A stretch of 25,687 nt of DNA from JAVBPP01 sp031549535 (lineage in GTDB: Bacteria > Bacillota > Clostridia > Oscillospirales > Acutalibacteraceae), in assembly GCA_031549535.1 (NCBI GenBank), contig JAVBPP010000087.1:1-25687 (forward strand), written 5' to 3'. Shown here piece by piece: positions 14,775 to 21,915 of the stretch (its first letter is position 1; the number at the start of each line of letters is the position of its first letter). A model generated the notes under the pieces. That model saw nothing but the letters and a program-made list of their open reading frames with translations, was not told the origin of the DNA and made no database searches. The translations under genes were made by a program, and so were the position numbers.

Positions 14775-15119
14775 TTGGACGCATTGAAACTTATTGAGCA
14801 GGATTCCATGAAGGCAGAGGTGCCAAAGGTTCATATCGGCAGCACGGTGAAAGTGCATGTCAAAATCCGGGAAGGCGAGAGAGAGAGAGTTCAAGTTTTT
14901 GAGGGCATCGTTATCGCCAAAAATAATTCCGGTATTTCTGAAACCTTTACAGTGCGCCGCCTTTCTTACGGTGTAGGTGTGGAACGTGTGTTTCCGTTGC
15001 ATTCCCCCAACGTGGTTAAGGTGGAGAATGTCCGCTATGGTAAAATCAGAAGAAGCAAGCTGTATTATCTCAGAGACCGCGTCGGCAAGGCCGCCAAGGT
15101 AAAAGAGCAGCTGCGCTAA
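14775..15119 (+). CDS. rplS: 50S ribosomal protein L19
   Basis: L19 sits at the 30S-50S interface of the ribosome. The 114-residue protein shows the family core: VKVHVKIREGERERVQVFEG, GISETFTVRR, YGVGVERVFPLHSP and GKIRRSKLYYLR. The start is a TTG at 14775 with GGAGG nine bases upstream; this aligns with the usual N-terminus. The frame stays open upstream to 14745, but that would run across the ribosome-binding site. In many Firmicutes rimM and trmD precede rplS; here they are absent and the gene heads its own operon. Confidence 0.97.
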   Translation: MDALKLIEQDSMKAEVPKVHIGSTVKVHVKIREGERERVQVFEGIVIAKNNSGISETFTVRRLSYGVGVERVFPLHSPNVVKVENVRYGKIRRSKLYYLRDRVGKAAKVKEQLR

Positions 15120-15215
15120 CCGAATCAAAGCAGGCCGCATCGGGTGGGAGATAGGTGCCGAAAGGGCGCATATCTCTGCCCGATTTCAATCATACATAGG
15201 GCAGCAGGTAGGGTT

Positions 15216-15818
15216 ATGGAAATAGCAGCGCGCAGAACAGAAGAATATTGGTTTGTGGTAGGTGCGCTCCCCCTGCAGGAGGATACGCGCTATAAAAAGC
15301 TTTGGAACCTCTCCTATGATATTTTGGATTCCGTCAAAACGGCGATTATTATTATCTTTTTGTTGTTTACCTTTCTATTTCGTATCGTGGGCGTGGAGGG
15401 TCCCTCTATGGAACCCACCTTGCACGATAACGACTGGCTCGTGCTTTCCGCCGGCAGAGAGAAGCCCAAGCTGGGTGATATCGTTGTTGTAGTTCAGCCA
15501 AGTTTTAAGCAGGAGCCGCTCATTAAGCGCGTCATAGGGGTGGGCGGTGATGTGGTAGATATTGATGCAGAAAAGCAGACGGTCACAGTCAATGGAAGGG
15601 TTGTGAACGAGCCGTATATCATGGAACCGATTGCAAAATCTCACTTGTATGGCCAGAGCTACCCCAAAACCGTTCCGGAGGGCTATCTCTTCGTCATGGG
15701 CGACAATCGCAACAACTCCTCAGATAGCCGCCATCCCCGGGTTGGCATGGTGGATGAGCGCTATGTGTTGGGCAAAGCGCTGCTGCGTCTGTTCCCGTCC
15801 TATACCAAATTAAGCTAA
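15216..15818 (+). CDS. lepB: Type I signal peptidase, first of two
   Basis: This membrane-bound serine/lysine protease cleaves signal peptides from exported proteins. From the ATG at 15216 it has 200 residues. The cytoplasmic N-terminus is followed by one membrane segment (about 41-58), then nucleophile Ser64 in GPSMEPTL, general base Lys104 in LIKRVIGVGGD, and the GDNRNNSSDSR box (162-172). The frame is open back to a GTG at 15144, but the extra residues have no family counterpart. The site before the ATG (AGGTAGGG) is mediocre. About 35% identity by eye with the next gene suggests an old duplication. Confidence 0.93.
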   Translation: MEIAARRTEEYWFVVGALPLQEDTRYKKLWNLSYDILDSVKTAIIIIFLLFTFLFRIVGVEGPSMEPTLHDNDWLVLSAGREKPKLGDIVVVVQPSFKQEPLIKRVIGVGGDVVDIDAEKQTVTVNGRVVNEPYIMEPIAKSHLYGQSYPKTVPEGYLFVMGDNRNNSSDSRHPRVGMVDERYVLGKALLRLFPSYTKLS

Positions 15819-15832
15819 GGAGGGCGTTCGCC

Positions 15833-16423
15833 TTGGATTTGCAGGAAAAAGATATGCTCGCGGAACAAACAACACAGGAACAGCCGGAGAATAAAGCGCC
15901 GTTTCTGGTACGAAACCTGTATGAGGCAATGTCCATCCTGGTCTCCGCCATTACAATTGTTATGCTGGTGTTCACCTTTGCGTTTCGCTTGGTGGGCGTA
16001 ATGCAAAAATCTATGCAGCCCACGCTCTATGAGGGGCAGAGCCTGATTGTAACGGCCTTCATGCGTGCGCCGCAGTATAAGGATATTGTGATTATCGTGA
16101 AGCCGGATTTGGAAAATCCCCTTGTGAAACGTGTCATTGCGACCGAGGGGCAAACCGTGGATATCAATTTTGACTCAGGTGAAATCACCGTGGACGGTGA
16201 AAAGTTGAAAGAACCCTATATCGCGGAGCTGACACACCGCAGTTTTGATGTGGAATTTCCGCTCACGGTTCCGCAGGACTGTGTGTTCGTCCTGGGTGAT
16301 AACCGCAACAACTCTTCTGACAGCCGCGATTCCAGCATCGGCTGCGTGCCGGAGAAGTTCCTCTTGGGTAAGGTGCTGCTGCGCGTTGGGCCGGATTGGG
16401 ATGTATATCAATCGTCTAAATAA
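15833..16423 (+). CDS. lepB: Type I signal peptidase, second of two
   Basis: The 196-residue paralogue of the preceding gene has the same layout: an acidic cytoplasmic tail, one membrane segment (about 36-55), Ser60 in MQKSMQPTLYEGQ, Lys99 in LVKRVIATEGQ and GDNRNNSSDSR at 155-165. Both catalytic residues are kept, so both copies look active. The region before the serine reads VGVMQKSMQ instead of VGVEGPSME, a change near the substrate cleft that may alter specificity. The start is TTG at 15833, with AAGGAGGG eight bases upstream, 14 bases after the previous stop. An in-frame ATG at 15854 has no such site. Confidence 0.93.
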   Translation: MDLQEKDMLAEQTTQEQPENKAPFLVRNLYEAMSILVSAITIVMLVFTFAFRLVGVMQKSMQPTLYEGQSLIVTAFMRAPQYKDIVIIVKPDLENPLVKRVIATEGQTVDINFDSGEITVDGEKLKEPYIAELTHRSFDVEFPLTVPQDCVFVLGDNRNNSSDSRDSSIGCVPEKFLLGKVLLRVGPDWDVYQSSK

Positions 16424-16509
16424 TAGTGCAATATATGGAAATGATTCAGCGAATGAGGGCGGCACTTTGGCTGTTTTCGTTCGCTGTTCTAAATAAAGGA
16501 GGGTGCCTG

Positions 16510-17361
16510 ATGCAGGATATGCCGAACATACAATGGTTTCCGGGACATATGGCGAAAACGCGCCGCTTGATGCGCGAGCAGCTGCCCCTTACGGACGCTG
16601 TAGTGGAGCTGTTGGATGCCCGCGCAACGTGTAGCAGCCGTAACCCGGAGCTGAGCGAGCTTGTGGGTGCAAAGCCCCGCATTGTGCTGCTCAATAAATG
16701 CGATTTGGCGGATGAGGCTGCCACGCAAAGGCGCATGGCCGAGCTACGCAGAGAGGGGAGTTATACCCTCGCGGTGGATTGCCGCAGCGGCAAGGGGCTG
16801 AAAGCGTTTCATCCTCTGGTGCATGAGGTGCTGGGGGAACTGATTGAAAAAAACAAGCAGAAGGGCATGGTGGGCAAACAGCTGCGCTTGATGGTTGTGG
16901 GCATCCCCAACACGGGAAAATCCTCCTTCATCAATCGCATGGCCGGGCAGAACCGTGCTAAGGTAGCGGACAGGCCCGGTGTCACAAGGCATAACAACTG
17001 GTTTGCCATTGGGCAGGGGATTGAGCTGTTGGATACGCCCGGCGTGCTTTGGCCGAAGTTTGAGGATCCGCAGGTTGGCCTGCGCCTGGCCTTTTTGGGA
17101 GCGATTAAAGATGATATCCTGGATATTACCCAAATTGCGGCGGCATTTTTGGCTGTGATGCAGCGGGAGTATCCGGAGCGTCTGCAGGAGCGCTACCGCA
17201 TCGCGGAATTTGAGCAAGATGAGCCGTTTGCGCTGCTGGAACGCATTGCGCGTAAACGCGGCATGCTCCTCAGCGGAGCCGAGGCGGATTTGGAGCGTGC
17301 GTCTGTGATGCTGCTGGATGAATACCGCGCGGGAAAATTAGGGAGGATTACGTTGGACTGA
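16510..17361 (+). CDS. rbgA: Ribosome biogenesis GTPase RbgA (YlqF)
   Basis: RbgA is needed for late assembly of the 50S subunit. The 283-residue protein has the circularly permuted GTPase order: NKCDL (G4) at 62-66 first, then the P-loop GIPNTGKSS (131-139), RPGVTR as G2-like switch (155-160) and DTPG (175-178). The N-terminal IQWFPGHMAKTRR is the family signature, and the C-terminal helical domain binds RNA. AAGGAGG at 16496-16502 lies seven bases before the ATG; the frame is open upstream to 16426 without signals. The stop overlaps the ATG of rnhB (TGATG). Confidence 0.96.
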   Translation: MQDMPNIQWFPGHMAKTRRLMREQLPLTDAVVELLDARATCSSRNPELSELVGAKPRIVLLNKCDLADEAATQRRMAELRREGSYTLAVDCRSGKGLKAFHPLVHEVLGELIEKNKQKGMVGKQLRLMVVGIPNTGKSSFINRMAGQNRAKVADRPGVTRHNNWFAIGQGIELLDTPGVLWPKFEDPQVGLRLAFLGAIKDDILDITQIAAAFLAVMQREYPERLQERYRIAEFEQDEPFALLERIARKRGMLLSGAEADLERASVMLLDEYRAGKLGRITLD

Positions 17362-17969
17362 TGGAATATACAAGTTATGAGCAAGAGGTGGCACTGGCGG
17401 GTCATCGCCATATCTGCGGCATTGATGAGGCGGGGCGCGGTCCCTTGGCGGGGCCTGTGTTTGCGGCGGCGGTGGTGCTGCCGAAGGAGTTTTCTCTGGA
17501 TGGCTTAAATGATTCTAAAAAACTCAGTGAAAAAAAGCGTGATTTTTTATTCGACGAAATTCGGAGTCAGGCGCTGGATTTTTGTATCGCAAGCGCGAGT
17601 GAAGCCGAGATTGACGAAATCAATATTTTGCAGGCCACATTTTTAGCCATGCGCCGTGCTGTAAGTGGGCTAAAGCAGGCGGCGGATTTCGCGCTGGTGG
17701 ACGGAAATCTCGACCCGCGCCTGGGCATTCCGGCTCAAACCTTGGTAAAAGGGGATAGCCTGTGCGCCAGCATTGCGGCGGCGTCTATCCTGGCCAAGGT
17801 CGCGCGGGACCGCTATATGCTGGAACTGGATGGGCAATATCCGGCCTATGCCTTTGCGAAGCATAAGGGTTATGGCACGAAACTGCACTACGAACTGCTG
17901 GCGCAGCATGGAGTCTCCCCCGTGCATAGGCGCAGCTTTTTGAAAAATCTGGAGAAGCGCCATGGATGA
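17361..17969 (+). CDS. rnhB: Ribonuclease HII
   Basis: This 202-residue enzyme cuts RNA in RNA/DNA hybrids, including single ribonucleotides in DNA. Metal-binding residues are Asp22 and Glu23 in GIDEAGRGPLAGP, Asp114 in LVDGN and Asp150 in ILAKVARDR. DSKKLSEKKR (51-60) is the family substrate-binding stretch. Its ATG overlaps the rbgA stop, and its end overlaps the yraN start by eight bases, so the three are translationally coupled. Confidence 0.97.
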   Translation: MEYTSYEQEVALAGHRHICGIDEAGRGPLAGPVFAAAVVLPKEFSLDGLNDSKKLSEKKRDFLFDEIRSQALDFCIASASEAEIDEINILQATFLAMRRAVSGLKQAADFALVDGNLDPRLGIPAQTLVKGDSLCASIAAASILAKVARDRYMLELDGQYPAYAFAKHKGYGTKLHYELLAQHGVSPVHRRSFLKNLEKRHG

Positions 17970-18330
17970 AAGACGCCGCAACGGACTACTGGGGGAGCTG
18001 TTTGCCGCGCGGCATATGCGTGCCCTGGGATATGAGATTGTCAGCGTCAATTTTCGTTCCCGCTTTGGTGAAATAGACCTAATTGCGCAGGATGACACAT
18101 ATATTTGCTTTGTTGAGGTAAAAACGCGTGCTCCCGCCGCAATCGCACAGCCCATGGAGGCTGTGGGCCGTGAAAAACAGCGGCGCATTGATGCCACGGC
18201 GGCCTTGTATTTGGAGAAATATCCCACAGTTTTACAGCCGCGCTATGACGTGCTGGAGGTTTTTCTGGAACCGAACGGCAGGCAGGCACGTTTACACCTC
18301 ATCGAAAACGCGTATGAGAGTGAGTATTGA
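17962..18330 (+). CDS. UPF0102 (YraN) family endonuclease-like protein
   Basis: This 122-residue protein belongs to the UPF0102/YraN family with a PD-(D/E)XK nuclease-like core. Visible are RRNGLLGELFAARHM near the N-terminus, FGEIDLIAQDD (35-45) with Asp39, and FVEVKTR (50-56) with Glu52 and Lys54. The biochemical role is not settled. It overlaps the end of rnhB, the order found in many bacteria. Confidence 0.92.
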   Translation: MDERRRNGLLGELFAARHMRALGYEIVSVNFRSRFGEIDLIAQDDTYICFVEVKTRAPAAIAQPMEAVGREKQRRIDATAALYLEKYPTVLQPRYDVLEVFLEPNGRQARLHLIENAYESEY

Positions 18331-18334
18331 GCAA

Positions 18335-19279
18335 ATGTGTGAGCCGTATCAACTGTTTGACCTGCATTGCGATACGATTGGGGAGTGCTGCGGAAAAAAG
18401 CAGTCTCTTTGCCAAAATGAGCTGCAGCTGTCGATTGACAAGTGCAAAAGCTTTACAGAGTGGGTGCAGGTGTTTGCCATTTGGATTCCGGACGAAAGGC
18501 GTGGTGATGATGCCTTCGCCTATTATTGCGCCGTGCGGGATTATTTTTTAGAAGAATTGCGGCAAAATCAAGAAAAAATAAAGCTTTGCAGTGATTGGGA
18601 CGGCAGAGCAAAACGAGAAACCGGCCTATGTCATGCAATTTTGGCGGTGGAAAACGCCAGCGTTTTGGGCGGAAGAATGGAGCGGCTTGCGCAGCTGAGC
18701 CGCGATGGTGTAAAGCTAATTACCTTAACATGGAACGGCGAGAATGAACTGGGTAGTGGTGCGCTTTCCGGGCGAGAAACTGGGCTTACGGACTTTGGAA
18801 AAGCTGTGCTGCGGGAGATGAGCAGGCTGCACATGGCTGCGGATGTGTCCCACTTGAATGAGGCGGGCTTTTATGAGGTGGCGCAAAGCGGAGTGCCTAT
18901 GCTCGCCAGTCACTCCAACGCAAATGCGGTCTGGCCCCATGCACGTTCCCTGCGGGATGAACAAATCCGTGTGCTGATAGAAAAAGAGAGCCTGATGGGC
19001 ATTTGCTTTGCGCGGGACTTTTTGGGTGACGCAAGCGACTGCGGCTTTGCGGCAGTGCTGCGCCAAATACAACATGTGCTGGCCTTGGGTGGGGAGAATA
19101 TCCTTGCCATCGGCAGCGATTACGACGGCGCAAATATAGATGAGCAGCTCGGCAGCGCGGAAAAAAGCAGAAATTTGTATTTTTATTTAAAAGAAAACGG
19201 TCTGTCAATAGCTTTGCTGCAAAAGATTTTTTACCAAAATGCGCAGAACTATTTTACAAGGCTGCAAAACGATGTATAA
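18335..19279 (+). CDS. Membrane dipeptidase family (M19) metallopeptidase
   Basis: This protein of 314 residues resembles renal dipeptidase-type M19 enzymes, zinc enzymes that cleave dipeptides with a free carboxyl end. Candidate zinc ligands are His11 and Asp13 (FDLHCDT), Glu106 (AVENASVLGG), His173 (ADVSHLNEAGF) and His193 (LASHSNANAV); IGSDYDG is near the C-terminus. No signal peptide or membrane segment is seen, so it is likely cytosolic. The start is uncertain: ATG at 18335 and ATG at 18314 are both in frame and neither has a good ribosome-binding site. It begins at the end of yraN and is probably coupled to it. Substrate unknown. Confidence 0.88.
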   Translation: MCEPYQLFDLHCDTIGECCGKKQSLCQNELQLSIDKCKSFTEWVQVFAIWIPDERRGDDAFAYYCAVRDYFLEELRQNQEKIKLCSDWDGRAKRETGLCHAILAVENASVLGGRMERLAQLSRDGVKLITLTWNGENELGSGALSGRETGLTDFGKAVLREMSRLHMAADVSHLNEAGFYEVAQSGVPMLASHSNANAVWPHARSLRDEQIRVLIEKESLMGICFARDFLGDASDCGFAAVLRQIQHVLALGGENILAIGSDYDGANIDEQLGSAEKSRNLYFYLKENGLSIALLQKIFYQNAQNYFTRLQNDV

Positions 19280-19311
19280 TAACCCAATAGGCTATGTTGG
19301 AGGTTGACACA

Positions 19312-20805
19312 ATGAAATATACAAGCACCCGGGATGCGTCCGTTCGCGTGAGTGCGTCTCAGGCAATTACACAGGGCATATCCGCGGAGGGCGGCCTGTT
19401 TGTGCCGGAACAAATACCGCAGATGAATGCACAGATGCTTGCCGCTTGGGCGGAGTTAAGTTATATCGAACGGGCAAAAACTGTGCTGGCTCTTTATCTG
19501 GACGATTTTACGCCGCAGGAGCTAGAACGCTGCGTCAGTGCCGCATATGCGCACGGCAAGTTTTCTGACAGCCGTGTGGCACCGCTGGTTCCGCTTGCGG
19601 ATGGGACAAGCGTGTTGGAGCTCTGGAAGGGGCCGACCTGCGCGTTTAAAGATATGGCGCTGCAGTTGCTGCCGCAGCTGTTGACCGTCAGCGCTGCCAA
19701 GGCCGCGCCGGGGAAGGAAATTATAATCCTCGTCGCCACCTCGGGCGACACGGGCAAGGCCGCGCTGGAGGGCTTCCGCGATGTCAGCGGTACAAAAATC
19801 CTTGTGTTTTACCCCAATGAGGGTGTTTCCCCCATGCAAAGGCTACAGATGGTGACACAGGAGGGCGGCAATGTTGGGGTCTATGCCGTTCAAGGTAATT
19901 TTGACGACGCACAAACCGGCGTCAAAGCCATTTTTACCAATCCTGCACTGGGCGAAATGCTGGCGAAAGAAAATTATATGTTTTCCTCCGCCAATTCCAT
20001 CAACTGGGGGCGGCTTGTGCCGCAGATTGTCTATTATATTTCCAGTTATTGCGATATGTTGAAAGCGGGCAGAATTCAAAACGGCGATACCGTCAACTAC
20101 GTTGTGCCCACGGGCAATTTTGGCAATATTTTAGCCGCGTATTACGCCCGTGAGATGGGCTTGCCGGTTCACAGGTTAATTTGTGCCTCCAATGCCAATA
20201 ATGTGCTTACCGAGTTTATTCAAAGCGGCGTTTACAACCGTAAGCGGGACTTTTACACCACAATTTCCCCTTCCATGGATATCTTGATTTCCAGCAACCT
20301 TGAGCGTTTGCTGTATCACATGGGCGGGTGTAATGCCCCGCAGGTGAGCGCCTGGATGCGTGAGCTGGCGGAGCAGGGGAGCTACCGCGTTACGGAAGAA
20401 CTACATAAAGGGCTGCAAGCTCTGTTTGCGGGCGGTTTCTGCGATGACGTACAAACAAAGCAGACCATAGCCGAGCTGTTTAAAACACAGCAATATTTGG
20501 CTGACCCACACACAGCAGTGGCATTTCGTGTGTATGCGCAATACCAAGAGAACACAGGGGATACAACGCCGGCCGTGATTGTTTCCACGGCGAACCCCTA
20601 TAAATTCGGCAGCAGTGTGTTACAGGCGCTTTCACCCGAAGCGCCGCCCATAACGGATGAATTTGAGCAGATAGCGGTTTTAGAGAAACAAACCGGCACA
20701 AGCTGCCCCGCGCAGCTGAAAACGCTGCGGGGCAAGCCTGTGCGATTTGAAGAGCTCTGCACGCGGGGCAGCATGGAGCAAGCCGTGCTGCAACTGTTAC
20801 AGTAA
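19312..20805 (+). CDS. thrC: Threonine synthase
   Basis: This PLP enzyme makes threonine from phosphohomoserine. The 497-residue protein matches the long threonine synthase form: the N-terminal STRD and QGISAEGGLFVP stretch, Schiff-base Lys113 in GPTCAFKDMALQLL, the phosphate-binding ATSGDTGKAALEG, and SSANSINWGRLVPQ and VPTGNFGN further on. GGAGG at 19299-19303 lies eight bases before the ATG; a methionine six codons earlier (19294) lies on top of that site. It follows the dipeptidase by 32 bases. No other threonine pathway gene is here. Confidence 0.96.
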   Translation: MKYTSTRDASVRVSASQAITQGISAEGGLFVPEQIPQMNAQMLAAWAELSYIERAKTVLALYLDDFTPQELERCVSAAYAHGKFSDSRVAPLVPLADGTSVLELWKGPTCAFKDMALQLLPQLLTVSAAKAAPGKEIIILVATSGDTGKAALEGFRDVSGTKILVFYPNEGVSPMQRLQMVTQEGGNVGVYAVQGNFDDAQTGVKAIFTNPALGEMLAKENYMFSSANSINWGRLVPQIVYYISSYCDMLKAGRIQNGDTVNYVVPTGNFGNILAAYYAREMGLPVHRLICASNANNVLTEFIQSGVYNRKRDFYTTISPSMDILISSNLERLLYHMGGCNAPQVSAWMRELAEQGSYRVTEELHKGLQALFAGGFCDDVQTKQTIAELFKTQQYLADPHTAVAFRVYAQYQENTGDTTPAVIVSTANPYKFGSSVLQALSPEAPPITDEFEQIAVLEKQTGTSCPAQLKTLRGKPVRFEELCTRGSMEQAVLQLLQ

Positions 20806-20806
20806 A

Positions 20807-20974
20807 CTAGCAGTGCCCCTGGCAGTTTTGAAAGGTAGAACAAAGGGTGTCGCCGTTTTGCACTGCTGTGGGGGTTCCAACCTTGATGTGCCCGGCGGTG
20901 CATTTATCGCCCGGCTGGTGGTATTTACAGTTGTGTGCGCTGCAGCTGATTTCTCTGATTTCTTTTTCTTGCAT
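20807..20974 (-). CDS. Small Cys-rich DUF1540-type protein
   Basis: This 55-residue gene has a perfect AGGAGGT (20982-20988) seven bases before its ATG. The product has Cys11, Cys16, Cys25, Cys45, Cys51 and Cys55, with CSAHNCKYHQPGDKCTAGHI in the first half. That is the DUF1540 pattern (Cys-x4-Cys-x8-Cys followed by a Thr-Ala-x-x-Ile stretch), found in small clostridial proteins thought to bind metal; the function is unknown. It converges on thrC with one base between the stop codons and diverges from the phosphoesterase gene. Confidence 0.85.
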   Translation of the reverse strand: MQEKEIREISCSAHNCKYHQPGDKCTAGHIKVGTPTAVQNGDTLCSTFQNCQGHC

Positions 20975-21004
20975 GTCTCTTACCTCCTGTTTTCTTGAAA
21001 TAAT

Positions 21005-21029
21005 GCGGAAACTCCATGAAGGGTTCCGC
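21005..21029. promoter_or_regulatory. Small hairpin between divergent genes
   Basis: GCGGAA and TTCCGC form a six-base stem with a 13-base loop, 31 bases upstream of the DUF1540 start and 45 bases before the phosphoesterase start. It could be an operator or leader hairpin. Nothing more can be said. Confidence 0.25.
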
Positions 21030-21073
21030 TAACAGTATCGGCAAAAAAATGCGGATTATGAAAGGAACTGTGT

Positions 21074-21784
21074 ATGGCGCTGTATGTAATTGCGGATACG
21101 CATCTTTCAGTGTCCGGCGAAAAAAGCATGGAAGTGTTTGCCGGTTGGCAGGATTATATGTTGCGTCTTGCCGAAAACTGGAAAAAAATCATAACGTCTG
21201 CGGATACAGTTGTCATAGCCGGGGATGTCAGCTGGGGGATGACGCTCAAGCAGGCGCTGGAGGATTTTCACCTTTTAAATCAGTTGCCCGGCACAAAGCT
21301 CCTGTTGAAAGGCAACCATGACTATTGGTGGGAAACAAAAACAAAGCTGGACCGCTTTCTTGCCGAGCAAGGCCTTTCCACATTGCGGATTCTGTTCAAT
21401 GACGCCTGCCGTGTGGGTGATATCGCCGTCTGCGGAACGCGCGGCTGGTTCTACGATTCCGGCGAACCGGCTGACCGAAAAGTGCTCCTGCGGGAGGCGG
21501 GGCGACTGCGCCTATCGATTCAAGCCGCCAAAAAGCTCGGCGGCGAGCCGGTGGTGTTTCTGCACTATCCACCCTTGAGCAAAGTGCAGCGTTGTCCGGA
21601 ACTGCTGGAGGTTTTGCGGCAGGAGGGGGTGCGCCGCTGCTATTACGGCCATCTGCACGCGCAATCCGCCTACCACGCGCTCACGGGGCCTTGTGAGGGA
21701 ATTCGCTTTCAATTAATTTCGGCAGATTTTTTGTCCTTTTGCCCGGTTCTTGTTCCGGAATCCGGACAAGATTGGAGAACCTGA
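21074..21784 (+). CDS. Calcineurin-like metallophosphoesterase
   Basis: This 236-residue cytosolic enzyme has the full metallophosphoesterase motif set: ADTH (Asp8, His10), GDVSWG (Asp51), GNHDYWW (Asn81, His82), FLHYPP (His163) and GHLH (191-194). The GNHDYWW and FLHYPP variants mark the group of uncharacterised Firmicute phosphoesterases, not the cAMP or SbcD types. AAAGGAA lies seven to eight bases before the ATG. It stands alone, with no gene within 130 bases downstream. The substrate is unknown. Confidence 0.9.
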   Translation: MALYVIADTHLSVSGEKSMEVFAGWQDYMLRLAENWKKIITSADTVVIAGDVSWGMTLKQALEDFHLLNQLPGTKLLLKGNHDYWWETKTKLDRFLAEQGLSTLRILFNDACRVGDIAVCGTRGWFYDSGEPADRKVLLREAGRLRLSIQAAKKLGGEPVVFLHYPPLSKVQRCPELLEVLRQEGVRRCYYGHLHAQSAYHALTGPCEGIRFQLISADFLSFCPVLVPESGQDWRT

Positions 21785-21915
21785 ACCGCAAATGAGCGGA
21801 TTGTACCGGAAAATTAGTAAAAACAGAGAAATGCAAACAAAAGTATAGCTTTTGTGCAGCAACTCTGATAAAATATTAACTTGTGTATATAGCCCTAATT
21901 CAGGAGGAGAAGGAA

